From positions 258,930-322,929 of the forward strand of contig SCFE01000107.1 of the NCBI GenBank assembly GCA_004352715.1: DNA of 64,000 bases. Reading direction: 5' to 3'. Below the pieces are notes generated by a model. That model ran no database searches. It was not told where the DNA came from and worked only from the letters and a program-made list of their open reading frames with translations. Shown here piece after piece: positions 12,176-24,579 of the stretch. Positions within the stretch are counted from its first letter, which is position 1. Each line of letters begins with the position of its first letter. A program made the translations under genes and the position numbers. This stretch comes from Hofstenia miamia. Taxonomy: Eukaryota > Xenacoelomorpha > Acoela.

Positions 12176-12259
12176 TTCTGAACTGTACAGTTCACTGACA
12201 AATTTTAGAGATCTCCACTTATGTTGAATCCGTTTTTTTTAAAAGATGTTTGAGTTGGG

Positions 12260-12960
12260 TTGGGTCAGAAAACCGTAATGCCCTTGCAGTTGTGACAAAA
12301 ACATCGAATTCAACGTAACAAATCAGTTACTTACATGTGTAATTGTAGTACTTTGCTTGCTAGTTTACTTTAATTTTTTGGAAAAAAAACTTATTTTACG
12401 CCAGAGTTTTAGAACACAATTATGTGTCCGGTTTTATATAAAAATATTGTGATCAATTTCGATAAAATTAATTGATATTTACTAAAAGTAAGCAATGAAA
12501 AACAAAAACTTTATTTTTGAAGAAGTATTGAAATAGGGCTTGCTTCTAATTGAATGTATGTTAATCTAACAATATGAAAATTTAAATAAAGGTAAATAAT
12601 AATTTTGGAAAACTTTTTCTGCATAGATAAATAATGTAATATTTAAGCCATAAACTATAAACTTTGAAACATTAAATAATACGTACCAGATTATTTGTTA
12701 TGTACTAAATATGCCTTATGACTGTTCGACAGAAATCGCAAAATAAAATATCGAATACATCTATTAGCAATGTTTGAAATTTTGCAAAATGTCAAACAAG
12801 AAATATGTAGCATAGCGACGGGAACGAGAATTCTAATATTGCTATTGCATTTTAAAAATTCCTGCAATGTAATTTCTATGCAAATCTATTTCTTAGAATC
12901 ATTTATATTATCAAACAGATACTAGCATAATATAATACGAACGTTAAAATAGTACAAAAA
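12260..12960. other. Unannotated AT-rich interval
   Basis: No gene or repeat supported. Confidence 0.5.
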
Positions 12961-12997
12961 AGTAGAATTTCTGGCGCTGGTATATTCAATAAATTTT

Positions 12998-13090
12998 AGG
13001 CACGGCACGGATCAATAACGCAAAATCTTAGGCACGGCACGAGCACGGCACGGCACGGATTAAAGCACTGTTGCAGCTCTGTAATTAGGT
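12998..13090. repeat. GGCACGGCACGG-rich stretch, relative of the GCACG hAT family
   Basis: Iterated GCACGG motifs followed by attaaagcactgttgcagctctg resemble the end of the GCACG-rich hAT element at 31,099-31,498. Only one end is visible here, so this is a fragment or diverged relative. Confidence 0.6.
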
Positions 13091-13099
13091 GTTAGTATA

Positions 13100-14030
13100 T
13101 TACTATCCTTATTTCCAAATGAAATAACATTAAGAGAACACTTTTACTTCTGCAGATTGACTTACTTGCACATGTGGTTATGTAGTCAATAAAGCTAGTT
13201 CATAATTTCAATGATAATGTGGGAAGGCAAAATTTTTAAGCAATTTTACTTGTTGTTGGAAATGCCTTTTATCATAATTCAATAATTCTCTAAGTATCTA
13301 ATGTATATAATGTTCTCTACATATTGTAGGATCCGTTCAGCTGTATTGTGATGGTTCACATTTCCGAAGCTACGAACGCAATTGATTAACAAAGCGGGCC
13401 TTAATTTGATTCATGCGTGCATAAGATATTTCGATTTTGTAAACAATTACGTAGTTTGCCGCATAAAACCGGTTGCGTTGCTTACGATTATTTTCAGTAC
13501 TGCATATTAGGGTTCTATTATATCTATTCTTATATATATACATATATATATGGACACTAAGTACACAGAATGTGCTACGTATTATGTTGAAGCAAGACTG
13601 TGCCCTACAATAGTTTTTTTAAATTTTGATATTAGAAATTGCTTAAGCATGTAGTTTACTGATACTGTTATACATCTGCTACAAAATTCGACATACTCCA
13701 GCTGAAATTTGCATGTTTTACATGGCCAGAACCAGAGCTAAATTTCACCAAGTAGAACTGCTAATATTGCCCTGAAAGTAATATCAGATATTGCACACCG
13801 ACAAAGAATTTTGGAAGAGTAAAAATTGCCAATAAATACAATTTTTTCTACAATAATTTTCATTTTTTTTTATTATATATATCTTTTAGAATTGCTCCCC
13901 TTGAGTCCCACATTTAATTTGTGGATATTAAGTGAACCTTAAGTCTATAACGCATAGTCAATTTTTTAGTTTTTGACTAAGTGTTTTGAAAATCTGTGGT
14001 CACAGGTGTTAAGTATAAAACCAATAGTAC
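13100..14030. other. Unannotated interval
   Basis: No supported gene. It includes a short TATATA/CATATATA stretch near 13,530-13,552. Confidence 0.45.
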
Positions 14031-14040
14031 TTAGAGCCCT

Positions 14041-14067
14041 TATATATATATATATATATATATATAA
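14041..14067. repeat. (TA)n microsatellite
   Basis: About 13 TA units. Confidence 0.95.
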
Positions 14068-14069
14068 TA

Positions 14070-16010
14070 GGAAATGCATCAACTTTGCAGCTGGGCACAA
14101 CATGGTGCTTGCCAGAACAATTTAAATATTAGAAGACATTCACTACTATATTTTCGTTAATGAGTTATTATCAGTCAATCCAACCTTTTTTAAGTGAAAT
14201 TTTAGACAATAATCGGCCTGGACCTGACATAAAATTAGGGTTAGCGTGGCCAGAGTTAGAGGCGCAATTAGTATTTGAAGCTAGGATCTATATGGTAAGA
14301 GGTATGAGGCGCCTTGGCGCCAGGAAATTTCTTGTATTAAAAAATATATTAATGTAGTATGAAATATATGATAAGTGCCTTGTATTAAATAATATAACAA
14401 TGTAGGATGATCGAAAATCGAAGAACATTGGCACATGCAGCTGTTGATTAGCTAGAGAATGATATAATTTTTGTGACTATAGCATAAAAATTGACTTTGC
14501 ATTACCCTTCTAAGATGTGACTACCACATTGTTAAAATCGCTTTGCTATAGACATGTTAATTACATAATATTCAAGGCCAAAGGAATTTCCATTTAGTAA
14601 CAGAAAGTGTTATGTAATAAAATGACGATGTATATCAATCGTGTTTATTGCTCTATAAATGGCAAAAATTGATGAATTTTAAAAATTAAAAATAAGCTTG
14701 TATTAGAATTATTCAACGCGCATCAAATGATATTTAAACTGTGTTGACAGCATTAAAATTCATGGAGCTATAGGTCTCCAAAGATAGCCTAGTCCTTTAT
14801 TATAATAATTGATTATAAGACAATTTCTATTGACGGATGCCATGGAATTAGAATCGATATATTCAAAAAAAGATAAATAGTTTCACATGGAGCTAGTAAA
14901 TGTCTACATTTTGATATGTAAGCCTAGTCCATAAGGTCAAAACTCGTGGAGCTATAGGTTTCCGAAATGCGTCAGTTGATATAGTCGAAAAACGTATAAA
15001 AAAAGTTATAATAAATTAATAACGCAAAGGGAATAGTAATTAAGAATACAATATTAGCATTTTAATATAGAACTAAAGAAGCTCTAAAGAATGGTGAAAA
15101 GAGCTAGCGAATGGGATAAGATTTGGCAGAGTACTGGCTATCTTAACATTTAATAGTTACAATAGAAAATTCAACAAGAAGGCAGAAATTCATCAAAATA
15201 TAGTGATTAATGCACTATTTTTTAACGGGCCTTATATAGGCTACTCAATCTGTAAGTCAATTCAAACAACATTCAAAATATGAGCAACAGGGTCCATAAA
15301 TTATTCCCAAAATAACGCCACTTCCACTAAAAGCCAGTGTCTCAATGCGACCTCTAGCAACCTATAGTATAACTGCCTTTATTGAAATTTCAGTCAATTC
15401 TTAACCGATGTTCATGAAATAAAGTTTTTCAGAAAGAGCATCAAACATTCTACATGGCAATCTCAATTAAATTTTAATTCTCTTGAAGGGGGTGCCAGTC
15501 AACAGGGTGGTTTGGGGGAGTTGTTTATTATTTTTTATTTCTGTTAATCTGCAATTGGACTATATTAGACAAAAAACATAACAGAAACAATTAATTCTTT
15601 TGAACTATTTACTATTATTTATCAAATATTTAAGCAAAATATAACAAGACATACCATTCTTATTTGTTTATGTTTATCTAGAAACAATAAGCAGGCAATC
15701 TTAATTTAGAGAGCAATTAGTTCATGTATTTTCGTCTGAATTGCAAGCTCTTTACAACATCATGGAGAACTTCAATAGCTCTTTCACAAGTTTTAATATT
15801 AAAAATAACTATTGCATAATATACCAGTATTTATAAATTACAAAGCTCTTTTTTATATAGCAACTAATGCTCAAAGTATTGCATGCAGCATATATGACAA
15901 GATTGACTTTAATATTATAATATATTTATTATTATTTAAACAATGCTTGTGTTCAGGCTAGATTTTTTGCAAAAAAATAGAAAATATTTTCAATTGAAAG
16001 TAGCATATGT
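14070..16010. other. Unannotated interval
   Basis: A 65-residue + strand frame at 14,160 has no recognised domain. The phrase 'catggagctataggt(c/t)tcc' recurs at about 14,761 and 14,944, hinting at a small direct repeat. Nothing else supported. Confidence 0.4.
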
Positions 16011-16014
16011 AAGA

Positions 16015-16118
<104 letters not shown>

Positions 16119-16199
16119 GGTAGTAAAGGTAATCACCCATTTTTTGAATTTTTAAACCATTAATTTGAAAATATCATTTTGTGGAAAAGTCAGATGACA

Positions 16200-16830
16200 G
16201 AAAATAACCAATAAAGTTCTGACAAGGATAGGGAAATCTTTCCTAAAAGTAGGGTATTGTTTCAATGAGAAACAAATTTAGCACTATGACTGGAAAAAAT
16301 TATTTCTGCATTGCCGGAGAATACCAGATCACATGAAATTCTGGCGTTTTCATAAAAAAAATTACTTAAATTTTGAACCAACTGTTGATTCCCTATTAAA
16401 CCTCAATAATTACGTTGAATGGGAAACTTCTTTGAGTTGTAATGAATCACTATTTCCTTAAACCCCGTCTCCAAATCATGCATAGAAGCACCACTATCAC
16501 GACAACACATGAAAGGAGGCGAAAATTTCTTAATTGCTCTACACATTAATCAGAATGAAGAATCTTTTACTGAATATGAGACTTAAGTAAGGAATCTTGA
16601 AATAAGCCTCAAATTTTATATTTGCAAGCCTGGATTACTTAAAAACAATAAATGTTGGTTAATTCTGATTCGAATTCATCTTTAAAGCAGATTGCTGCAA
16701 CTTATCGAAGATATTAACACTACCCAAAATAATATGGAGGCTTTCATTCAGTATTTGTACAGGATTCAGGGGATCCAAATATTAATTCTTAGAACACTAA
16801 TTTGAAAATATCATTTTGTGGAAAAATAAG
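16200..16830. repeat. Diverged dispersed repeat, copy 1
   Basis: From tctgacaaggatagggaaa (16,218) to caggattcaggggatccaaa (about 16,780), this aligns by eye at roughly 80% with 19,242-19,800 in direct orientation. A 25 base phrase around atttgaaaatatcattttg flanks it on both sides (16,160 and 16,798). The family is unknown; no protein domain is readable. Confidence 0.7.
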
Positions 16831-16839
16831 ATGAAAAAA

Positions 16840-18240
16840 AATTTACGAAGTCACCAATTGTGCAAAATAACGAATATGATGACTATTAATAAACGCATAC
16901 TTACCCGGGGAAACAAACGTCATATACTGTGAAACAATTATGACAATCAAACAAATGTTACATTTCTGAAAAACTTGGAATCAGATCTAGTTACTGACAC
17001 TTCAGTTTTATTTAAAATTTCATTTTAAAAAAATTCCTAAAGAATGTGACAGTAAAAAAGTATTCCACAATTTTGAAAGTAAAGCATGGAGTCTAAATCT
17101 AGAATACCTTAGGTATTTAAAACCTAATATATTGTTTTGAGAAAATTCTGAAAAATTACCGAATAAGAGGAGGTGGTCACCTTAAAGCACGAATAAATAA
17201 TTCAAACGAGCACACTATGTTATGTATGTAAAACTATAGCCAAACTGTATTTCAACTTTAACTTTTGATAAAGAATGCAATCGAATATAAATTACAAGCA
17301 TTAAGGAGAACATTTGTTTATAAGAAACAAAATCACTTAAGTGCTTAACAACTACTCATGCAAGCAACTTCATGCTGTCGGAAATTATTTACAAACTTCC
17401 GTATTATTGCGTAGAAGAATGAAATAATAAGATTTAATTAAATACAAAATGAAAAACAGAATGGAATTAATAAATTGTAGGAAGCAATTCAATTAGAGAG
17501 AAAGCTGTTTCAGTTTCGATGAGCAAGCATTCTTATAATCCATCGCGTTAATTACTGTAATGACAGACGTCACAAAAACGAACTCATCAGCGCATGACAA
17601 AAATAAATGTAAATTAGAATACACGAAAAATACAACAGCAAAATTCATCTCAAAAACCAAAATGATATCTGAATAAAGAGTTCTTGTCAAATGCACCCAA
17701 TAATTTCTTTTAACCGATTAGGTAAAATAAGTCATGCGGAGACTACAACCAGTTGCGCTTTAAGGCTGATGCGAAATTCAAGCTAAACTAACAAGGTTTG
17801 CGTAGCTGATTTCAATTTAGCTAAACATAACAGAGCGGATATTTAAGAGTTAAAGCAAATTTATTATATAAGTTAATAACAATAACTACAAACTAACACA
17901 CAAACAAATACACACAAGCATAACAAAAAATCAGGAATGAGGAATACATAAGAAAAGCATGAACCAATAATCTGATGAGACATTCGCTTGCAGCAGGAAG
18001 CGCCTACTAAGCCTTTTTAAAATTCCTGTCATTTTGACACGTATTATGATATTAATCGCATTGTATACAATTGGAAAAGATCGTTACAAGTCCTGAAGTC
18101 TGCAAGTGCATCAACTACTTAAAGTGATATATGGGTTATTATTATACAAAATTAGTCAAGAAATAAATTTAATGGTGATAACAGCTTCGATAGCTTCATG
18201 TACATCGCGAAATAGAAAGTTTACTAAATGTTTCACAATA
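16840..18240. other. Unannotated interval
   Basis: No recognised gene. A 67-residue minus-strand frame at 17,493-17,696 is hydrophobic and unassigned. Confidence 0.45.
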
Positions 18241-18245
18241 AACTG

Positions 18246-18490
18246 ATTTATTACTTTTAAATGACAGTCTTCATTAGTCCGCCAAGCGGAAGAAAGCTAA
18301 TAATTTTTTTTTTAAAAAGCTGCCTTTCGTTCTTGTTCTCGAACAGTAAACCTTTGAAAATAATCTCTAGCTGTTGGAGCATCGACATTCCGGTTGTCAC
18401 TTGCTGCAGTCGAATTTCCACCTTGTCTTTGATAATTGCGCAAACATCCTCGAACGGATTTAACTCGGGAGAGCTTTGCTATCATTTAGT
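18246..18490 (-). pseudogene. Tc1/mariner-type transposase C-terminal fragment
   Basis: The minus strand encodes QSSPELNPFEDVCAIIKDKV followed by about 50 further residues (EIRLQQVTTGMSMLQQLEII...KGLLFENKNERQLF) and a stop near 18,260. 'SP(D/E)LNP(I/F)E.(V)W..IK..V' is the conserved block near the end of Tc1/mariner DDE transposases, where the third catalytic acidic residue lies just after or within the block. The upstream catalytic domain is not readable here, so this is a short remnant. Confidence 0.62.
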
Positions 18491-18499
18491 GGTGTCGAA

Positions 18500-19230
18500 T
18501 AATGTTAAAACTCATAATGTGACTAGTAAACAAAGTGTCATAATTAGAATAGGTTAAAAGTGTTAAAAAATTGAACAAAAAAATTATTGGGCTATTAGAC
18601 TGAATCAATATTTGATTAAAATTATAAAACCAGACAAATAAATAAAGCAAATTAGTTCATGAAACTTAAAAATATATCACCGGAAAAAGAAATATTTACA
18701 TTGACATGCGAAAAAAATTATGTAAATTTGGCTAAAAATAAAATCTGATGCTAATCGACTAATTTTGATATTATTAGACAAATTAATATCAACCCACTGT
18801 ATTGTGAGTTATTGACTTAAATCTAGAAGAAAAAGTTCCTTCGCTTCTTATTAATTGGAAAGTATTTTAATACATGACGCCTTCTCATGAAGAAAAGTTT
18901 CTTGAGATGGATCCTAAAAATTTTCTTTGTTTCTTAACAATGGGAAGCTTCGAACAGAAATATTCTGGCGCCCATGAATGCCCATCTTTGAGATCCACAT
19001 CAATTTCTTCCCAAGCAAATGAACATAACAATGTAATCTGGATGAGTAACTGTGACACCAATACGTTCTTCTGCAATCTTACACACAGAAGTGATCGTGT
19101 AATTAACGCAACTAATTCAACTATAACTTCCTTAAAAGAAATTCCACGTCCTCTGTTCGTCCATTGTCTTTCTTTTCAGTCCGACATCGTTGGTAATGAA
19201 ATCCGATAATGATGAGAAATAAATATCAGC
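18500..19230. other. Interval between Tc1-like remnant and repeat copy 2
   Basis: An open + strand frame of 111 residues (18,874-19,209) and a minus-strand frame over the same bases (WEEIDVDLKDGHSWAPEYF) occur. I cannot assign either. The minus frame could be upstream Tc1-like sequence, but no DDE motif is clear. Confidence 0.35.
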
Positions 19231-19234
19231 AGTT

Positions 19235-19810
19235 GAAGTTCTGACAAGGACAGGGAAAACTTCTCTAAAAGCAAAGTATTGCTTCGATGAGAAACAATGT
19301 AGCACTGTGACTACAAAAAATTATTTCCGCATTGCTGGAGATCACATCAAATACTGGCGATTTCATAAAAAATAAATTTAAATTTTAAACCAAGTTTTGA
19401 CTCCCTATTAAAAATAAATAAGTACGTTGGAAAGGAAAACTTGTTTGCGTTGTAAGGAATCACTATTTCCTTAAACAAAACCACGCATCGAAGCACCAAT
19501 ATCATGACTTTGTTGACAACACATGAAAGGAGGCGAAATTTTTTTAATTGCTCTGCACATAAATCAGGTTGAAAAATCTTTTACTGAAAATGAGACTTAA
19601 GTAGGGAATAATCATGAAACAAACCTCAATTCTTACATTTGTAAGCCTAGATTACTTAAGAACCAAAAATGCGGGTAAATTCTAGTTCTATTCCGTCGTT
19701 AAGGCAAATTGCTGCGACTTATCGAAGATATTAACAGTACTCAAGATAATCTTGAGGTTGTCTTTCAGTATTTGGATCAGGATTCAGGGCATCCAAAACT
19801 CCTCAAATTC
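19235..19810. repeat. Diverged dispersed repeat, copy 2
   Basis: Partner of 16,200-16,830 in the same orientation, sharing tctgacaagga, gatgagaaacaa, aacacatgaaaggaggcgaaa and cttatcgaagatattaaca with numerous substitutions and small indels. Unclassified. Confidence 0.7.
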
Positions 19811-19819
19811 TTTACCATA

Positions 19820-20550
19820 TTCGCAATTAGAAGTAAAGCAAAAAGTGAAAGGGTCTTGGACCCAAACGAAATTAGAATTTGCACCAAATACTTCGATTGA
19901 TGTGAGAAACATGATGGCGCTCAAATGCTTTTTGAATGAAATTGTAAAAAAATTTCGATATTCATTTGCTAAAAAAACAATTTTGATTCAATTGTGCTCT
20001 TCCGAAATAATGTGGGAAAGAATTTGTTCAAATTATGACACATTAAAAGCGGGTATATTTATCTGTTACAGACAGGAATGTGTGGTATCCAATTAACCCT
20101 TCAGGAACCATTGTTACTTAAATATGATATTATTATAAATTAGAACTGAAGATGGAAAAACAAAAACCAAGCATATTTGCATTGTTTTTCATTAATTTAA
20201 TTGTACAATTTAATAGATTGTTTACATTAAGTGAGTGACAAAAAATGCTAAATTTTTACCTCATAAAAAAAGAATTTATTGGAACTTGATTTATCAGCAC
20301 GCAAAAATGTCAAATAGAACTTCAAATAGCAAATGTCACTTTAAAGTGACAATTGGCATTCGAACAACATTCGCTGTAACATTTTAATTGTCGCTGTAAA
20401 TGACTTTATATAGACATCACACTTTGCTGCAAACTGAAATTGAAAAAGTAGTTGACTCAAATTGATTCGCTATACATTATTTATATTCCATCATTGTGTT
20501 TTATGAATATAATAAAAGTGCTTTAAAATGTCCCTTAAAAATGCGTGAAG
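19820..20550. other. Unannotated interval downstream of the P450-like locus
   Basis: Any 3' exons of the minus-strand gene at 20.5-22.9 kb would lie here, but I find no haem-binding 'F..G...C.G' wording or other convincing exon. Confidence 0.4.
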
Positions 20551-20558
20551 AAACTATA

Positions 20559-22871
20559 TCAAGCGAAAAATCCATCTTGTTTCTTAAATGTATAAAACCA
20601 ATATATTAGAGCATTTTTGAGATTTTCAGACAAAATGAAAATCCTTGAAATACTTGAAGCTCTCATATGCTTCAAAATATTATTTGCACTTCTGCTGATA
20701 CGAGGCAAGTTTTTAAATTGGTTTCCATCTAAAGCGTAAACTAAATTTTCGGGATCTTTGCCGTCCAAAACGGCTCTGAAGTTCTCCAACTTTTTCAAAT
20801 CTGGATTCTTTTAAAGAACACTTTCAAGTTTTTCTTTGAATGGTTGAATACTGATGGATTCCTTAGTTTTCTGCAAAATGGCAAGGCTCTGTTGGATATT
20901 GAGAAGCCCTTGAATATGTTCCATTAACTCATTGGGAATTTTAAAATTCCCCGATATAATAAGTTGGCTTCTGAGATGTTAATTCTGTAACGAAAACAAT
21001 AGTGTCAGATTTTTGATTGATCATGAAAACAAGAAACTTCAAAAATAGGAAAATTTTCGGTGAAGAAAAAAAACGCACAACCAGGTATTTCAAAGTCTAA
21101 TGATAATCCTGTAATTTTCTTGAGTCATTGCCTGTGTGATGAGTTCAAAAATTTTTATTAGTTTTCATCAGAAAACTGGGTCAAAGACAAAAGACGACAA
21201 AATTTGGAGGAATAATGCGTTTATGATAACATATCCAGATCGCGGCTCTTAAGCGATAGCTTTGTACTATATGCAACTTTGATATTAAAATATTTGTATG
21301 CCCATTGTCACTTTGAAGTAACATACCAATATCTCTTGAACTACTTATCATAATCTGGAAAAATAATAAGTATAATAATGAAATAATAGTGCATGAAATT
21401 GTCGGTTTATGGGGTTTGAAGAGTTAAAGCAAAATCCTAAATACGACTTCAAAATACTTGCCTTTGGAATAAGTGCACAAATAAAAACCAGCATGTGCTC
21501 AATAGCGACATTTTCAGGCAAATCTTTCAAGGCATCAACCAAATGAAGCTCTGAGTTGGAATTCGTTTGTCTCACTTTTCGCTCGATTATTTCTACTAGT
21601 TTATCCTAAATACGGAGAGTTCATAGAGAAGAAATTATTAAATGTTAGTTTCCAACAAAACAGCGTAATAATTCACACTTGGTATTATAGTAAGTTTTGA
21701 GAAGATAACTTTGAATAGCACATCATAAAATAAACCTTTGCATTTAAAGCATTCTTGTAAGCACCAAATGGGACAAAGCGCATGTTGTTTGGAAGAGATA
21801 TGATACCATGCCAATGCTCTATGGAAAGATTGATCAACGTCTCCACTAGTTCTGGATCCTGATTCGGATCAACGTCGAGATAGAATTGTAAACTGAACAC
21901 CATCAACGCCCGCTTCACTCGCTAAATTTGATTTGAAAAATGGCAACCAACGAATTAAAATTACGAATTGAAAGCACAAGCATAATTACACATACGCAAT
22001 CAAGTTTCAGGTTAGGAAGAGAAATACACATTCGTTGGATGATACATTTATAAAGATATCACAGGCAAAATTGATGTTACAATAATTATAGAAGGTTTCG
22101 TAATTGATTTCATTTCAATGTACAGCGAATTGAGAATGTGTTCAGTTGATGTATTACCTTTTAAGAACAGTATGACTATTCAATGGTAAGTGAAAATTTA
22201 ATCACAAACAAGTTGATTGGAAAGACTAGAATTTTTGCATTACTCAGAATTTTTTCCTCACATAGAACCTAAATGTAAACATTAATAAATACAGAAATAT
22301 AAAATTAAAATAAAAGCTAAACTCTTGTCAAAAAAACGTATTAAACGTTTAAAATTTAGAAAGGTAATAGACTTGCCAACATTCATTTCTCGTTTCATGC
22401 TACTTTTTCGGTAGTAGCCACTATGAAAATACAAAAAACTTATTTTCAAAGTTTTAAATAAAATTCTCTACGGATTTGCAAAAAGATATTTAAAAATATT
22501 GCAAATGGCAGGTTTAGAAAACACTTTTTTAAAATTATTTAAAACAACATATGCCTTAAACATGCCAACCCTGACTTTTGTATAGTTAAAACTTATTCCA
22601 AGTGTGTAGATTTTTAAGACAATTCATTAAAAATAATGCATTTTTTGTGTCATCCAGATATCAAAAACATTACCTGGTATATATCACAAACGCGGCCTTC
22701 ATCAAAAGTACTTTGTAATAAAGGAAGTAATTGATCAGAGAGCATGTGATTAAAACGAGAGCTACTAGAATGAAAGGCCTGCATGAGTAAGCGTCGAAGC
22801 TTTGAAGCTCGATCATTACTTTGAAAAAGAATAGCAGAACTGCCAAACAAAGGAGGCAAAATATTTAAAGC
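20559..22871 (-). pseudogene. Multi-exon minus-strand gene or pseudogene, weakly cytochrome P450-like
   Basis: Three consecutive exons are bounded by consensus sites and are all in phase 0: 22,871-22,674 (66 codons, donor CAG|gtaatg), 21,921-21,736 (62 codons, donor AAG|gtttat) and 21,605-21,462 (48 codons, apparent GC donor AAG|gcaagt). A fourth open block runs from about 20,985 to 20,559 and carries an in-frame TAA near 20,812. Seen: PPLFGSSAILFQ then KLRRLLMQAFHSSSSRF (like the P450 helix C 'R..L..AF'), HGIISLPNNM then YKNALNAK (like the F-G region), and IEHMLVFICALIPK where helix I would be. The I-helix AGxxT, ExxR and haem Cys motifs are not seen. Inference: a diverged or broken P450, N- and C-terminally incomplete. 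It could be another alpha-helical family. The in-frame stop and unresolved fourth junction favour a pseudogene, or sequence error. Confidence 0.4.
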
Positions 22872-22879
22872 CTAAATTT

Positions 22880-23590
22880 ATATATTACTAACTTAAGCTA
22901 TAGTTTCAATGTAAGACTTTCCAAAGAACTAAAAACTTATCACAAACCTAAAAATATTCAAAGTATACTGCTCACAATAAAATTCCAAATTTCTCACGAT
23001 TGTATTTTAAAGACAAATAGAACATTAATAAAATTCCATAAAATCTACAAGCAGTAACATACATCCTATGGAAACCTTAAATAATCTAAATGAAAGGACA
23101 AACGAAAACATGTAGGTGACAAATAAATATTTACAAAGGAAATGTATGACGCAGTCTCATCCGTAATTACTGTAAATATCACTCAATATTCATAGATTTA
23201 TTAGTTGTAAGCAATTTATGTACCATACACTTTTGAATTCATCGACACAAAGCAATGCATTTAAGTGTGTTGAAAGGAATAAATTGTATCCATATAGGAA
23301 TAAAGTTCACATATAGCCGGGAACCATACACTACGGTGCTTCATAGTTCCAAGCCCGGGTTTGGTGAGGGATTAGAGGGGAGGGCCGCCTCTTTTCAAAA
23401 ACTATCTAAACATTATATGCGATTGCGAGTATTTTCTGTGAAAATTTCGATAAAATACATTTCTAGTGGTTTTCAAAAGATAAAAAAACCATTTTTTTCA
23501 AAAAATGTTTGCTGTCCCCTGAATAAAGGACATCATAGAAAGATTAGCTCTTGTGACATGTTTACTCAGTTATAGACTCGTGTACCTGTC
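22880..23590. other. Unannotated interval
   Basis: 5' exons of the minus-strand P450-like locus could lie here, but none is convincing. A GC-richer patch at 23,300-23,395 has no recognised content. Confidence 0.4.
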
Positions 23591-23659
23591 CTACTGTAAA
23601 TATAATATGCACTTTTTATGTAGGATGGTCAGTATGTTTTTATGAATAGAACGCAACGC

Positions 23660-23900
23660 TGTTTTAATTACTGATGTAATCACATGGTAGCAGAGAGTGG
23701 TTGCACTGTTGTTTCCATGATCATTATTGTTAACATGTGTGAAGCCTTCGTCATTCTCAGATTCCGTACTCTCTTCTGAATCATTGTCTTCCATGCTATC
23801 GTTCTGCTTGTCTTCGGCAGCGGAAGATGGAGATTTTGTGTCAACACTGTACTGCTTATCACTAGCTCTACAATCAGTTAGACATGGAGACCGTTCGTTT
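23660..23900 (-). other. Acidic open frame next to copia fragment
   Basis: The minus strand reads SSAAEDKQNDSMEDNDSEES followed by more Asp/Glu/Asn residues (TESENDEGFTHVNNNDHGNN). It is low-complexity and acidic, with no recognised domain. It lies antisense to the adjacent copia RT, so it is either an unrelated fragment or chance. Confidence 0.3.
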
Positions 23901-23929
23901 ACGGAAACCCAAGGTTTAATACTAATACG

Positions 23930-24579
23930 GTGACACCTTATGTACTTCCAAGCGTGTTTAACAAGTACTTCTTTACCTTGTTGGCAAACTACTGTAGCGG
24001 GGCCATGCCAGAATTTGTTATCAATAACAACGATTTTAATGAAGCTAAGCAGCGTGAACTTGATAGCTGGGACTCAAATAATGCCTTTACAATTGTTAAG
24101 TTAAATTCTGTTAAACCTAATTTAATATTATATCTACTCGTTGGGTACTTTCAAACAAACAGAATGAGACAGGAGAAACTATCAGAAAAGCACGCCTTGT
24201 TGTGAAGGGATTTCAGCATAAGGAGCCAGGTAAAGTGTATTCTCCTACAGCTACCAAACTATCGTTTCGGATTCTTCTCTCAATAGCCAGCAGTTATAAC
24301 TGGAACAGTCGCATAGTAGATGTCAAGACGGCATTTTTACAAGGACATCCCCTTGATCGTAATGTGTATGTCATTCCACCTTCTGATGTACCATGTCCTA
24401 AGGATTCTGTATGGTAACTTAATGTGGCGGCATACGGTTTAAACGAGGCATCCAAACAGTGGTACAATCGATTGACCCAAATTATTATCCGTCTTGGTGG
24501 AAATGCATGTAAATTGGATAAAGCTTTTTGTCTTTAAAGACAAGGGTAGTGTTCTCTCTGGTATTGTGTTGGTGCATGT
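23930..24579 (+). pseudogene. Ty1/copia reverse transcriptase fragment (RVT_2), cut by gap
   Basis: Across three frames the + strand gives NDFNEAKQRELDSWDSNNAF, then STRWVLSNKQNETGE, IRKARLVVKGFQHKEPGKVY (the 'K(A)RLVA(R/K)G' motif), FRILLSIASSYNWNSRIVDV, KTAFLQGHPLDRNVYVIPP (the 'D(V)KTAFL.G.L...VY...P' motif with a catalytic Asp) and AAYGLNEASKQWYNRL ('YGLKQA.R.W'). Known: this is the copia pol RT, between integrase and RNase H. Frameshifts near 24,110 and a stop after 24,410 break it. Sequence stops at the 1,000-N gap just before the expected YVDD box. Confidence 0.92.

Noticed and set aside
18874-19209. 111-residue + strand open frame
   Set aside because: No recognised domain, no splice context, and the opposite strand also stays open over much of it; likely chance or decayed element sequence.
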